A stretch of 44,898 bases of DNA from W11650 sp963545585 (GTDB lineage: Bacteria > Bacillota > Clostridia > Lachnospirales > Vallitaleaceae): contig CAUUKX010000006.1 of the NCBI GenBank assembly GCA_963545585.1, positions 1-44,898 of the forward strand, given 5' to 3'. The translations under genes and the position numbers were made by a program. Shown here one piece after another: positions 18,520 to 26,543 of this stretch (position 1 is the first letter of the stretch; each line of letters opens with the position of its first letter). The notes under the pieces are model-generated. The model saw nothing but the letters and a program-made list of their open reading frames with translations, made no database searches and was not told the DNA's origin.

Positions 18520-18911
18520 TTATGCATCAAATATCTTGGTTGCTCTGAAAAAGAGAATGAGGAACTTCTAAATCTAAATAAAAAAAGAAAAAGGGGGTAA
18601 AAAAAGTATAAAAAGACAATCGACGTGATATAAAAAAGCATTTCCAGATTTCTATTTACAAGTTGTTCCGAAATGCTCTCGTGCATCTGCAAAATAAAAT
18701 TCTTGATTTCGGCAGTTTACACAACTGTTATTGGGGAGATCTGTGCTGTAACATCGGAAATGGTTTAAGTAATAAGGAAAATAAAGGAAACAAAAAGAAG
18801 GGAAAGGGAAAAAATATTACAAAAATATTATAATTCTCAAAAAAATCAAAAAATAATGAGCCATATGCACAAAAACAATGATATAAAATAGTAAAAATTA
18901 TATAAATAATC
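18520..18911. other. AT-rich non-coding stretch
   Basis: No open frame here has a ribosome site and plausible composition. A loose AGCATTTC ... GAAATGCT inverted repeat (about 18637-18678) and several A-runs are visible. The stretch leads into the operator and promoter of the maltodextrin operon. Confidence 0.6.
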
Positions 18912-18927
18912 AAGAAAACGGTTTCTT
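18912..18927. promoter_or_regulatory. LacI/CcpA-type operator
   Basis: AAGAAAACGGTTTCTT is a near-perfect 16-bp inverted repeat with the central CG step typical of LacI-family operators, and it also approaches the catabolite-response-element pattern. It ends 9 bp before the -35 box of the maltodextrin operon promoter. The cognate regulator could be the LacI-family gene at the 3' end of the operon, which is now broken, or a CcpA-like protein encoded elsewhere. Confidence 0.75.
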
Positions 18928-18936
18928 ATATTTCCA

Positions 18937-18965
18937 TTGACACTAATATGGCACTGTGCTACGAT
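18937..18965 (+). promoter_or_regulatory. Promoter of the maltodextrin operon
   Basis: Perfect -35 TTGACA (18937-18942), 17-bp spacer, -10 TACGAT (18960-18965). The leader to the first gene is about 160 bases and contains repeat copy c. Confidence 0.85.
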
Positions 18966-18998
18966 GATTTCAACAAAGATGTGCGTCTGAAATTTAGA

Positions 18999-19076
18999 AA
19001 CTCAACTTTTTCCTGTCGAAGAGTTCCACCTTTTTGCCCGGGTAGGCGGTCTACCTAAAAAAGACTGTTCTGATGA
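18999..19076 (-). repeat. Interspersed hairpin repeat, copy c, in the maltodextrin leader
   Basis: Read on the minus strand it contains AGAACAGTCTTTTTTAGG, then GTAGACCGCCTACCCGGGCA, then a GTTGAGT end. The first two blocks match copy e almost base for base. It lies wholly between the predicted transcription start (about 18972) and the first gene, so it would be transcribed as part of the leader. Confidence 0.75.
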
Positions 19077-19128
19077 GTAGAGGAAAGTGGAATTAGAAAA
19101 TTTAAAATTCTGTCAATAAAAGGAGAAT

Positions 19129-20334
19129 ATGTCAATGAATAGAACGAAGGGAAAATATTTGCTGGCCGTGTTGCTGATATTATGTTTTTTTATGCCGACT
19201 GCCGCTTTAGCCAGTGCACCAGCAAATAACAATAAAATAATCATTTATGCCAAGCTGCCGGCCGACTGGAGCGATCCGCACTTATGGGCATGGGCGGATG
19301 ATGGAACGAATGTTTTTGCCGCATGGCCAGGCGGGGAAATGGAGGCGGACAGTGGCAATATCGGTTGGTATTATTGTTGGATTCCAGAAACAGCCAATCA
19401 TATTATTATCAATGCAAACGATGCAGCAGTGCAGACCACAGACCAAAAAATAGAAAAGAAAAATACATGGCTGACAGTAACTGCTGCGGATAAAGTAACG
19501 ATTGATTATGAAGCCAAGACCATGGGGGCGCTACCGGAGTATGTAGAAACTTTTAAAGTCCACGCCCGGTTGCCGGAGGACTGGCAGGATGCCGCTTGCT
19601 GGGCATGGTCTGTGCCGAATGGGAAAAATGCATTTGCAGAGCGGCCGGGTAAGGCGATGAAGAAAGAAAATAATGGCTGGTATACGGTTAGCGTTCCTGT
19701 TTGGGTAAATCGAATGATCATCAGTGGTAATGGAGAGAACAAACAGACGGAAGAACTTTCTATTGATGCGGCGGAGATTTGGGTTATGGTCGATCAAACC
19801 GGAAAGACGGATTTTACCTATAATGATCCGAATGCCTTAGTGGCTGAAGATATTACGGTTCAGGTAAAAGTGCCGGATAATTGGAACGAGCCGCATTTAT
19901 GGGCATGGTCTGCGCCGGACGGCACGAATGCTTTTGTGGCTTGGCCGGGCGAAGCTCTGCAAAAGGGGAGTGATGGTTGGCTGACATTAAAAGTGCCAGG
20001 TTGGGTCAACAGCATCATCGTCAACGGCAACGGCGGGAGTGTGCAGACAAGCGATTTGGCGGTGGAAGCAGGCAAGGATATTTGGATTGTGGTAACAGAC
20101 GCGGAAACGGTCGGCTTAAGTTATGAAAAACCGGTGGATAACCCCAAAGTAGAGGAAAAGCCAACTGCCAAGGAAACGAAAGCAGAGGAGAAATCAACTG
20201 CCAAAGCAGTAGAAACGGCGCCGGTTGCCGAATCGCCTGCAAAAGAGAACGGCGGGACAAAGTTGATAATTTTTGCAGCTGTTGCCGCCGTGCTGATTGG
20301 CGGAGGAATTATTTTTTTAAAGAAAAAAAGATAA
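19129..20334 (+). CDS. Membrane-anchored starch-binding protein with three CBM26-like repeats
   Basis: A 401-residue non-catalytic surface protein. It has a signal peptide (cleavage probably after ..AALA, about residue 28), then three homologous modules near residues 39-122, 143-222 and 243-325, spaced about 101 residues apart. Each carries LPxxWxDpHLWAW, an AWPGxxM segment, GWYxxxVPxWVNxIIxNG and a closing IWVMV-like strand, as in CBM26 starch-binding modules. A Glu/Lys/Thr/Ala-rich linker (about 330-372) leads to a C-terminal membrane helix and KKKR. There is no LPXTG motif, so anchoring is by the tail helix. ATG 19135 fits the ribosome site better than 19129. It heads the maltodextrin operon and probably captures starch or malto-oligosaccharides for the transporter. 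Confidence 0.82.
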   Translation: MSMNRTKGKYLLAVLLILCFFMPTAALASAPANNNKIIIYAKLPADWSDPHLWAWADDGTNVFAAWPGGEMEADSGNIGWYYCWIPETANHIIINANDAAVQTTDQKIEKKNTWLTVTAADKVTIDYEAKTMGALPEYVETFKVHARLPEDWQDAACWAWSVPNGKNAFAERPGKAMKKENNGWYTVSVPVWVNRMIISGNGENKQTEELSIDAAEIWVMVDQTGKTDFTYNDPNALVAEDITVQVKVPDNWNEPHLWAWSAPDGTNAFVAWPGEALQKGSDGWLTLKVPGWVNSIIVNGNGGSVQTSDLAVEAGKDIWIVVTDAETVGLSYEKPVDNPKVEEKPTAKETKAEEKSTAKAVETAPVAESPAKENGGTKLIIFAAVAAVLIGGGIIFLKKKR

Positions 20335-20364
20335 AATTACCTTTTCAGAAAGGCAGGGATTTTA

Positions 20365-21597
20365 ATGAGAACAGGAATTGCCAAAATCTTAAGTGTTGCC
20401 TGTGCAGCCGCGCTGTTGATTGGCTTGAGTGGATGTACTCCTGTAGGGACCGGCAGTACTGAAGAAAAGGATGCCGCAACAACCATTACCATTTGGCATG
20501 ATAAGGAAGAAAAAGTGGCTGAAGTTTTGCAATCCGAACTAAATCAGCTGGCACCGGATATTATTGTTAAGTTAGAGAAAAAAGAAGGACTGACAGAGGC
20601 GCTGAAAATGGTAGGCAACGACCCTAATTCAGCGCCGGATATGTACTTTTTTGCACATGACAAAATCGGTGTTTATGCGGAAATGGGGATTTTAGCGCCA
20701 ATTACGGATTTTATTGAGCAGAGCGTATTGGATCAGTTTGTTCCTATGACCATAAAAGCGGCGGCCTATAAGGGAGAAGTCTATCAACTGCCGCTTTATT
20801 TTGAAACGCTGCTGTTCCTCTATAATCGCCGTTATATGAAAGAAGATGATGTTCCATCTACCGGCGGGAAACTGTATCAATATATGCAAGAGCATACCAA
20901 AGGCGGACATTACGGCTTTGTGGAGCAGCACAGTACGGCATATTATGCGGCTGGCTGGCTTCATGCGTTCGGCGGATATATTCTAAATGAAAATGGCGAG
21001 CCGGGACTAAATAAGGAAGAAACGATTCGGGCGTTGGAATATCATAAAAAATTTGTGGAAATGATGCCGTCAGAAAGTGAGTACGCTACGGTAAACGTTT
21101 TGTTTCGGGAAGGCAAAGCCCATGCGACGATTGGCGGTCCATGGCTGGTATCGGCTGTTCGGGAAAGTGGAATAGATATAGGGATTGCGCCAATGCCGAT
21201 GATTGAGGAAACCGGCCGTCGAATTGCACCATATTCCGGTGTACAGGGGATTCATGTGCTGAAAACAGCGGTCGAAAAAAAGAAAGAAGCAATTGGAAAA
21301 GTTTTGCAGGCACTGACCAAAGAGTCCGTTGGTACTGCAATGGCTGAGGTCAGTGGCTGCGCTCCGGCGCAAAAAAATTGTTATAATAATCCAGCCGTTC
21401 AGCAAGATGAGGTTGTTATGGCAATGTATGAGGCGGCGCAAAATGTTGTGCCTATGCCCAATGTTCCAGAAATGGACGTAGTTTGGACAGCGGCGGAAAA
21501 ATTACTGGTTGACTTTAATATGAGCGGCAGGGATGTCCATGCCAGTGCCGATGCTGCCCAGCAGCAGGCACTGGATTTAATCCAGAAAATGCGATGA
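20365..21597 (+). CDS. Maltodextrin-type ABC transporter, solute-binding lipoprotein
   Basis: A 410-residue family-1 extracellular binding protein of the MalE type. The N-terminal signal peptide ends in lipobox LSGC (C24), so it is a lipoprotein facing outward. ITIWHDKEE and PDMYFFAHDKIG near the N-terminus and GPWLVSAVRESG in the second lobe are typical of maltose/maltodextrin-binding proteins. AAAGGCAGGG lies upstream. It sits between the CBM26 surface protein and the two permease genes. Malto-oligosaccharides are the inferred ligand, given the neighbouring starch-binding and GH13 genes. Confidence 0.9.
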   Translation: MRTGIAKILSVACAAALLIGLSGCTPVGTGSTEEKDAATTITIWHDKEEKVAEVLQSELNQLAPDIIVKLEKKEGLTEALKMVGNDPNSAPDMYFFAHDKIGVYAEMGILAPITDFIEQSVLDQFVPMTIKAAAYKGEVYQLPLYFETLLFLYNRRYMKEDDVPSTGGKLYQYMQEHTKGGHYGFVEQHSTAYYAAGWLHAFGGYILNENGEPGLNKEETIRALEYHKKFVEMMPSESEYATVNVLFREGKAHATIGGPWLVSAVRESGIDIGIAPMPMIEETGRRIAPYSGVQGIHVLKTAVEKKKEAIGKVLQALTKESVGTAMAEVSGCAPAQKNCYNNPAVQQDEVVMAMYEAAQNVVPMPNVPEMDVVWTAAEKLLVDFNMSGRDVHASADAAQQQALDLIQKMR

Positions 21598-21615
21598 GAT
21601 AGAAAGGCCGGTGCT

Positions 21616-22566
21616 ATGAAAAAGAATAATAAGGAAGCAATGTGGGCATATTTATACAGCGTTCCGGCGTTTCTTCTGATTTTACTGCTGGTGATATTTC
21701 CCATTTTGTATACGGCATACATATCTTTTACCAACAGAAATGTTTACCATTGGTTTCAGTTTTCGTTTGTTGGCTTAAAAAACTATAAGGATGCGCTGTT
21801 TGTGTTTGATTCCGGCTTTTTGGCAGCGCTTTTGCGAACCCTTCTTTGGACGGCGCTGAATATGTCGCTGCAATTAGTGATTGCCTTTGTGCTGGCAGCT
21901 CTTTTAAATATAAAAGATTTTAAAGGCCGACGGATTTACAAAACGTTGCTGATGATTCCATGGGCAATGCCGGGATATGTTTCCATTTTGTTGTGGAAAA
22001 CTGGTATTTTTCATTCGCAGTTTGGCCTTTTAAACCAATGGCTGCAAAAATTAGGGCTGACGGCGGTTCGCTGGCTGGCAGATGATGGTTTGGCTTTTCT
22101 TTGCTGCTCGGCGGTTAATCTTTGGCTGGCGCTGCCTTTTATGATTATGATTATGGACGGAGCAATGCAGGCGATTGACCAGAGTTATTATGAAAGCGCA
22201 ACACTGGACGGCGCAAATTGTTTGCAGCGGGCAGTTTATATTACGATTCCGGTCATTCGGCCAATCATTGCCCCGGCGGTGCTGATTACGTTGTTTACTA
22301 CCTTTAAGCAGTTTGATGTGGTTTATTTGCTGACGCAGCAGGCGGGAGCCAAGACCGGCGCAAATATTCACACGATTTTAACTTATGCTTATGAAAATGC
22401 GTTTATCACCAATAACTATGGGTATAGTTCTGCGATTTCGATGCTGATTTTTGCTATTTTGATTTTGTTTTCGATGGCAGTCAGTCGAAAAAAAGAGAGG
22501 AGGGTGTGCCGTCATGATAAAGAGAACGGTATGCGGCGGAAAAGTACGCAAATATGCTGTGATTAA
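21616..22566 (+). CDS. Maltodextrin-type ABC transporter permease (MalF-like)
   Basis: A 316-residue membrane subunit with six hydrophobic segments. The coupling-helix (EAA) loop is at 'SYYESATLDGANCLQRAVYI', which contacts the ATPase. No ATP-binding subunit gene is present in this operon, so a shared MsmX/UgpC-type ATPase encoded elsewhere is implied, as is common in Firmicutes. Its 3' end overlaps the next permease gene by 53 bp; the last 25 or so residues are a charged tail without obvious structure. Confidence 0.9.
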   Translation: MKKNNKEAMWAYLYSVPAFLLILLLVIFPILYTAYISFTNRNVYHWFQFSFVGLKNYKDALFVFDSGFLAALLRTLLWTALNMSLQLVIAFVLAALLNIKDFKGRRIYKTLLMIPWAMPGYVSILLWKTGIFHSQFGLLNQWLQKLGLTAVRWLADDGLAFLCCSAVNLWLALPFMIMIMDGAMQAIDQSYYESATLDGANCLQRAVYITIPVIRPIIAPAVLITLFTTFKQFDVVYLLTQQAGAKTGANIHTILTYAYENAFITNNYGYSSAISMLIFAILILFSMAVSRKKERRVCRHDKENGMRRKSTQICCD

Positions 22567-23380
22567 GCAGCTTGGCCTGCATATTTTCTTTATTGTTATT
22601 TGCTTGGCATCGCTGATTCCGATTTTGTATGCATTGTCAGTTTCGCTTAGTGCCGATAACAGTTTGGCCAGTTCTGACTTTCGGTTTATTCCCAAGGATT
22701 TTACTTTGCGCAGCTATATTGCTGTATTTACGGAAAAACCGGTTATGTTGTGGTTTAAAAACAGCTTGGTTTTGGCGGCGGCAACGGTTGTTTTTTCACT
22801 GGCGGCAACCATTCCGGCGGCTTATATTTTTTCCCGGCTGCGGTTTAAAGGGAGAAACATTCTTTTAAAACAATTGATACTCTTGTACTCCTTTCCGGCG
22901 GTCTTGTCGATGTTTGCCGTTTATGCGCTGCTGCGTCCGCTTGGTCTGATTAACAGCAAGTTTGGTCTTATTTTGATTTATACCGGGACAATGGCGGAGT
23001 TTGGTCTGCTTAATTTAAAAGGCTATTTTGATACGATTCCGCGTGAAATTGAAGAAGCCGCTGCCATTGACGGAGCCGGCAGGATTCAAATGGTAACCCG
23101 AATTATGCTGCCGCTGGCGCGGCCAAGTATTTTAGTTACGGCGGTTATGATTTTAATTTATGTCTGGAATGAGTATTTATTTGCGACTACCTTTATGACG
23201 GGGGCGGAAAATTATACATTGGCTGCCGGGCTATATTCCTTGCAGGCCACGGAAATCAGCGGCAGTTGGCCGGTGTTTGCGGCGGCTTCGCTCATTGTCA
23301 GTTTGCCAATCCTGCTGGTCTTTTTTGCAATCCAGCGGTATATGACTTCCGGCTTGACAGCCGGAGGCGTAAAGGGTTAA
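22514..23380 (+). CDS. Maltodextrin-type ABC transporter permease (MalG-like)
   Basis: A 288-residue second membrane subunit with six hydrophobic segments and the EAA loop 'EIEEAAAIDGAGRIQMVTRI'. The C-terminus has the FFAIQRYMTSGLTAGGVKG ending characteristic of MalG-type proteins. An AGGAGG nine bases before ATG 22514 decides the start, inside the end of the MalF-like gene. It forms a heterodimeric channel with that protein. Confidence 0.92.
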   Translation: MIKRTVCGGKVRKYAVIKQLGLHIFFIVICLASLIPILYALSVSLSADNSLASSDFRFIPKDFTLRSYIAVFTEKPVMLWFKNSLVLAAATVVFSLAATIPAAYIFSRLRFKGRNILLKQLILLYSFPAVLSMFAVYALLRPLGLINSKFGLILIYTGTMAEFGLLNLKGYFDTIPREIEEAAAIDGAGRIQMVTRIMLPLARPSILVTAVMILIYVWNEYLFATTFMTGAENYTLAAGLYSLQATEISGSWPVFAAASLIVSLPILLVFFAIQRYMTSGLTAGGVKG

Positions 23381-23395
23381 GAAATGGAGATTATT

Positions 23396-25135
23396 ATGAA
23401 TTTTGCAGCGATTGAACATATTCCTATGTCCCATCAGGCGCATGGAATTGATGACACTCACGTTGTATTTCGGCTGCGAGCCGGGCGTGGCGATTTGCAG
23501 GGCTGTATGCTGTATTATGCCGATCGCGCCTGCCGCTTAACGCCGGTTATTTTTTCTTCGGCCGAGATGCAGATAGAGGCGCAGGACGAATGGTTTGATT
23601 ATTTTCAAATTATTCTGGACAGTCCTTATAAACGGATTTGCTATTATTTTGAATTGGACGACGGCAAAGAAAAAATTCTGTATTACAGCGATTTTTTCAG
23701 GAAAAATCGGGTGGATGACCGTTCGGAGTATTATCAACTGCCGTTTAATCATCCGGCGGATATTGCCGCGCCGCCTGCCTGGGCGAAAGACGCAGTAGTG
23801 TATAATATTTTTCCGGATAGCTTTGCCAGCACGCGGCGGTTTTTGTCCGGTCAGCCTATGCAAAGAGAATGGAATAGGCAAGCTGCTTGCGGCAAATTGG
23901 GCGGGACGCTACGAGGAGTACTGGAAAATCTGGATTATATTCAGAAGCTGGGGGCAAACTGTATTTATCTCAATCCGATTTTTGCGGCGGGCGAGTATCA
24001 CAAGTACGACTTGCTGGACTATTATCATATTGACCCTTGCTTTGGGAGCGATGAGGAGTTTCGACGTTTGGTTAAAAGCTGCCATGAACGCGGAATCCGG
24101 ATAATTATTGATGGGGTGTTTAATCATGTGGGCTGGAATTTTTTTGCTTTTGATGATGTTGTCAAAAATGGGGAAGCCTCGCGGTATAAGAACTGGTTTT
24201 ACCGTTTGCGCTTTCCGGTTGAGCGTCCCACAGATGGAGAGACTTATCCAAGCTATGAATGTTTTGCCTATGAGCGAATGATGCCAAAGGTAAATACCGC
24301 TAACCCGGAAGTGACGGAGTATTTTTGTCAGGTAGGGCGGCACTGGGTACGGGAATATGGGATTGACGGCTGGCGGCTGGACGTGGCGAATGAGGTCAAT
24401 GACAATTTTTGGCGCAGTTTTCGGCAGGCGGTTAAGGCGGAAAATCCTGACTGCTTTTTGATTGGCGAGGTCTGGGAAAATGCACAGCATTGGTTAAATG
24501 GTGATATTTTTGATTCGGCTATGAACTATGATTTCCGTAAGCATTGCCGCCGTTTTTTTGCGGAAGGCAGCATTGATGCGGCAGCCTTTGATGCTGGCGT
24601 AACGAATATGCGAATACGCTATAAACTGCCGATGTCGTATGTTCAGTTAAACTTGCTGGACAGTCATGACGTCAGCCGGTTTTATTCGCTGTGTCGGCAG
24701 GATATTGCTCGAATGAAACTGGCAGTCTTGTTTCAGATGACTTTTATGGGAATTCCTTCTATTTTTTACGGTGATGAGAGGGGACTTAGCGGTTTGCAGG
24801 AAAGCGAATATCGGCGGGGGATGGATTGGTCAGAGGGCGGATCTGAATTGTCAAATTTTTATCAAACGATAATTGGGTTGCGGCAAGAGCATGTAGCCCT
24901 GCGCCGCGGCAGTTATCGGACACTTTGGGCGAAGCAGGGCAGTGGATTATATGGTTTTATCCGGCAGTTTGGGCAGGAAAGCATGGTAATTTTTCTTAAT
25001 AATCAGGAGCAAAGGGCAAAGTTGCCAGTTATAGCGGAAAGCAGCAAGATTTTGCAGCAGCAAGGCTTTTCGGAGGAAAAGTGGGAACTGGATCCGATGG
25101 GCTTTGTTATATTGCGGCAGGAGGCGGAACGATGA
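23396..25135 (+). CDS. Intracellular GH13 alpha-glucosidase (neopullulanase/cyclomaltodextrinase type)
   Basis: A 579-residue glycoside hydrolase. The N-terminal beta-rich domain (about 1-125) fits CBM34, followed by the GH13 (beta/alpha)8 barrel. Conserved regions are DGVFNHVG, GWRLDVANE with nucleophile D329, LIGEVWE with acid/base E358, and LLDSHDV with D425; the MPKVN stretch marks the GH13_20 neopullulanase/maltogenic group. There is no signal peptide, so it acts on imported maltodextrins or cyclodextrins. I chose ATG 23396 because GGAG lies nine bases before it; the frame also opens at 23384. Its stop overlaps the LacI-like start (ATGA at 25132). Confidence 0.9.
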   Translation: MNFAAIEHIPMSHQAHGIDDTHVVFRLRAGRGDLQGCMLYYADRACRLTPVIFSSAEMQIEAQDEWFDYFQIILDSPYKRICYYFELDDGKEKILYYSDFFRKNRVDDRSEYYQLPFNHPADIAAPPAWAKDAVVYNIFPDSFASTRRFLSGQPMQREWNRQAACGKLGGTLRGVLENLDYIQKLGANCIYLNPIFAAGEYHKYDLLDYYHIDPCFGSDEEFRRLVKSCHERGIRIIIDGVFNHVGWNFFAFDDVVKNGEASRYKNWFYRLRFPVERPTDGETYPSYECFAYERMMPKVNTANPEVTEYFCQVGRHWVREYGIDGWRLDVANEVNDNFWRSFRQAVKAENPDCFLIGEVWENAQHWLNGDIFDSAMNYDFRKHCRRFFAEGSIDAAAFDAGVTNMRIRYKLPMSYVQLNLLDSHDVSRFYSLCRQDIARMKLAVLFQMTFMGIPSIFYGDERGLSGLQESEYRRGMDWSEGGSELSNFYQTIIGLRQEHVALRRGSYRTLWAKQGSGLYGFIRQFGQESMVIFLNNQEQRAKLPVIAESSKILQQQGFSEEKWELDPMGFVILRQEAER

Positions 25136-26011
25136 GCGTAACGATTCAGGAAGTAGCGGCCGCAGAGTTTTGCCATGGGTGCAACCAGAACGATTTTGTT
25201 TTTAGCACAAATGCAGCATGGTGTGGGATTTGATAACCCGCATTTATTTGAAATTATGGCGGGGGTAGAAAATACCCTTGCCGCCAAAAACTATGGCTTA
25301 ATTGTCCGGCATACGACTGCCAGAGAAATGCAGGAACATTTTGATGAAATAATGAACGGCTCTTATGCCGATGGTGTAATTCTGCACGCTTCCGTTGTTT
25401 CAGGGGACATTGCCAAACGACTAATCCACGCAGAAGTCCCGTATATTATAATCGGTACGCCGGATTTTGCCAATCAGCTTTGTTGGATTGATACGAATAA
25501 TTTCGTGGCTGGTCAGATTGCCGTTACCCATTTATGGCGCTGTGGTTATGAACGGATTGCTTTTATCGGCGGGCCGAAAGAGGATCGGATTTCGGCTCAC
25601 CGCTTAGAGGGAGCGCAGGCGGTTGTGCAGAAAATTTCAGCCGAGTATGTGCGGCTGGGCGAGCCAACCAGTGAGGGCGGTGCGGCGGCGGTACGCACGT
25701 TGCTGGCTTTACCGCTGTCTCCAAACGCAATTATTTGTGCCAATCAATATATTGCCTTTGGCTGTGTGAATGAACTGAAAATGGTGGGAATACGGATTCC
25801 AGAGGATATGGCGGTCATTTCCTTTGATGATTTTCCGTTTTCCAAGATGATGCAGCCACAGCTTAGCGTGGTAAATTTGGATATGTACGATATGGGACAG
25901 CAGGCGGCAAAAGTCGTGCTGCGGCGAATCCGGACACCACAGCTATTGGTTCAGTCGCAGACAGCGATGCCCCTATTGATAGAACGACAGTCTACCAGAA
26001 AAAGAGGATAA
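25132..26011 (+). pseudogene. LacI-family regulator lacking most of its DNA-binding domain
   Basis: The frame starting at ATG 25132 begins MSVTIQEVA, the normal start of a LacI helix-turn-helix, then runs out of frame and stops after 33 codons. The remaining protein is in another frame: RPQSFAMGATRTILFLAQ (from about 25157) is the hinge and start of the effector domain, and continues to 26011 with the ITHLWRCGYERIAFIGG and ISFDDFPFSKMMQP motifs of LacI sugar-binding domains. About 45 codons covering the recognition helix and most of the HTH are missing, and the frame changes at the join (around 25153-25158, GTAGCGGCCG). The ATG at 25175 would give a 278-residue effector-only protein, but no ribosome site precedes it. 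Confidence 0.85.
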
Positions 26012-26024
26012 GGAGGAAATCAGT

Positions 26025-26254
26025 ATGCTAAATATTGGAATACTGATAATTGTACAGAAGCATTACTTAATCCTAATTATCCGGAATGGTTTTTACCAGT
26101 TAGCGTTCCGGTGGGAACAGAAATTGAATTTAAATTTATAAAAAAAGATTCTACAGGAAGTATCACTTGGGAAGGAGGCACAAATCGTGTAATTACATCT
26201 TCTTCACAGAGTACAGGTGTTATTGATACAGAAATTTACACATGGCGAAATTAA
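26025..26254 (+). pseudogene. Relic of a secreted amylase: CBM20 starch-binding domain only
   Basis: An ideal AAGGAGG ribosome site (26009-26015) and ATG 26025 remain, but that frame stops after 38 codons. In the next frame, from 26027, the sequence encodes AKYWNTDN ... NPNYPEWFLPVSVPVG, then EIEFKFIKKDSTGSITWEGG and NRVIT, ending ..EIYTWRN: the last 70-75 residues of a CBM20 domain. CBM20 is normally the C-terminal module of secreted alpha-amylases or CGTases. A deletion appears to have fused the start of such a gene to its tail. The CBM20 frame is also the same frame as the LacI relic, separated from it only by the TAA at 26009-26011. Confidence 0.85.
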
Positions 26255-26347
26255 ACAAGGCAGATGCTGAGAGGAAATACTGGCTTGATCATTTGTGTGA
26301 GACGTTTTGATAGGGGAAGTTTGGCTCAAAAACGATAAAAATGTTAA

Positions 26348-26390
26348 AAAGGCTGCGGGAATGAAAAAATTCTGTAGCCTTATTTTATTT
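26348..26390 (+). terminator. Terminator closing the maltodextrin locus
   Basis: AAGGCTGCGGGAAT pairs with ATTCTGTAGCCTT (one mismatch) and is followed by ATTTTATTT. Confidence 0.8.
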
Positions 26391-26423
26391 CACTGAAATG
26401 TTTTTTTTGAGGTAAACTTGCTC

Positions 26424-26452
26424 TTGCGTATTTTTATAGATTACGTTACAAT
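26424..26452 (+). promoter_or_regulatory. Promoter of the P-loop kinase-like gene
   Basis: TTGCGT-17 bp-TACAAT (-10 at 26447-26452), about 90 bp upstream of the start codon. Confidence 0.7.
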
Positions 26453-26543
26453 AAAGAGAGAAGTTTGAGCCGTTTGTTGCTTTAAATACAAGAGCAGACA
26501 GCAAGTGAAAAAATGACAAATTGAGGGCTGGGAAAAGAGAATT

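Noticed and set aside
18435..18692. Minus-strand ORF of 85 codons
   Set aside because: Composition is aberrant (Phe/Tyr-rich from A-rich DNA), it lacks a ribosome site, and it covers the permease terminator.
19129..20334. Sortase-anchored protein
   Set aside because: No LPXTG-type motif precedes the C-terminal hydrophobic segment; a simple membrane tail is more consistent.
22514..22566. Possible frameshift where the two permease genes overlap
   Set aside because: Both proteins are complete with their own EAA loops, and AGGAGG precedes the second start; a 53-bp overlap is ordinary translational coupling.
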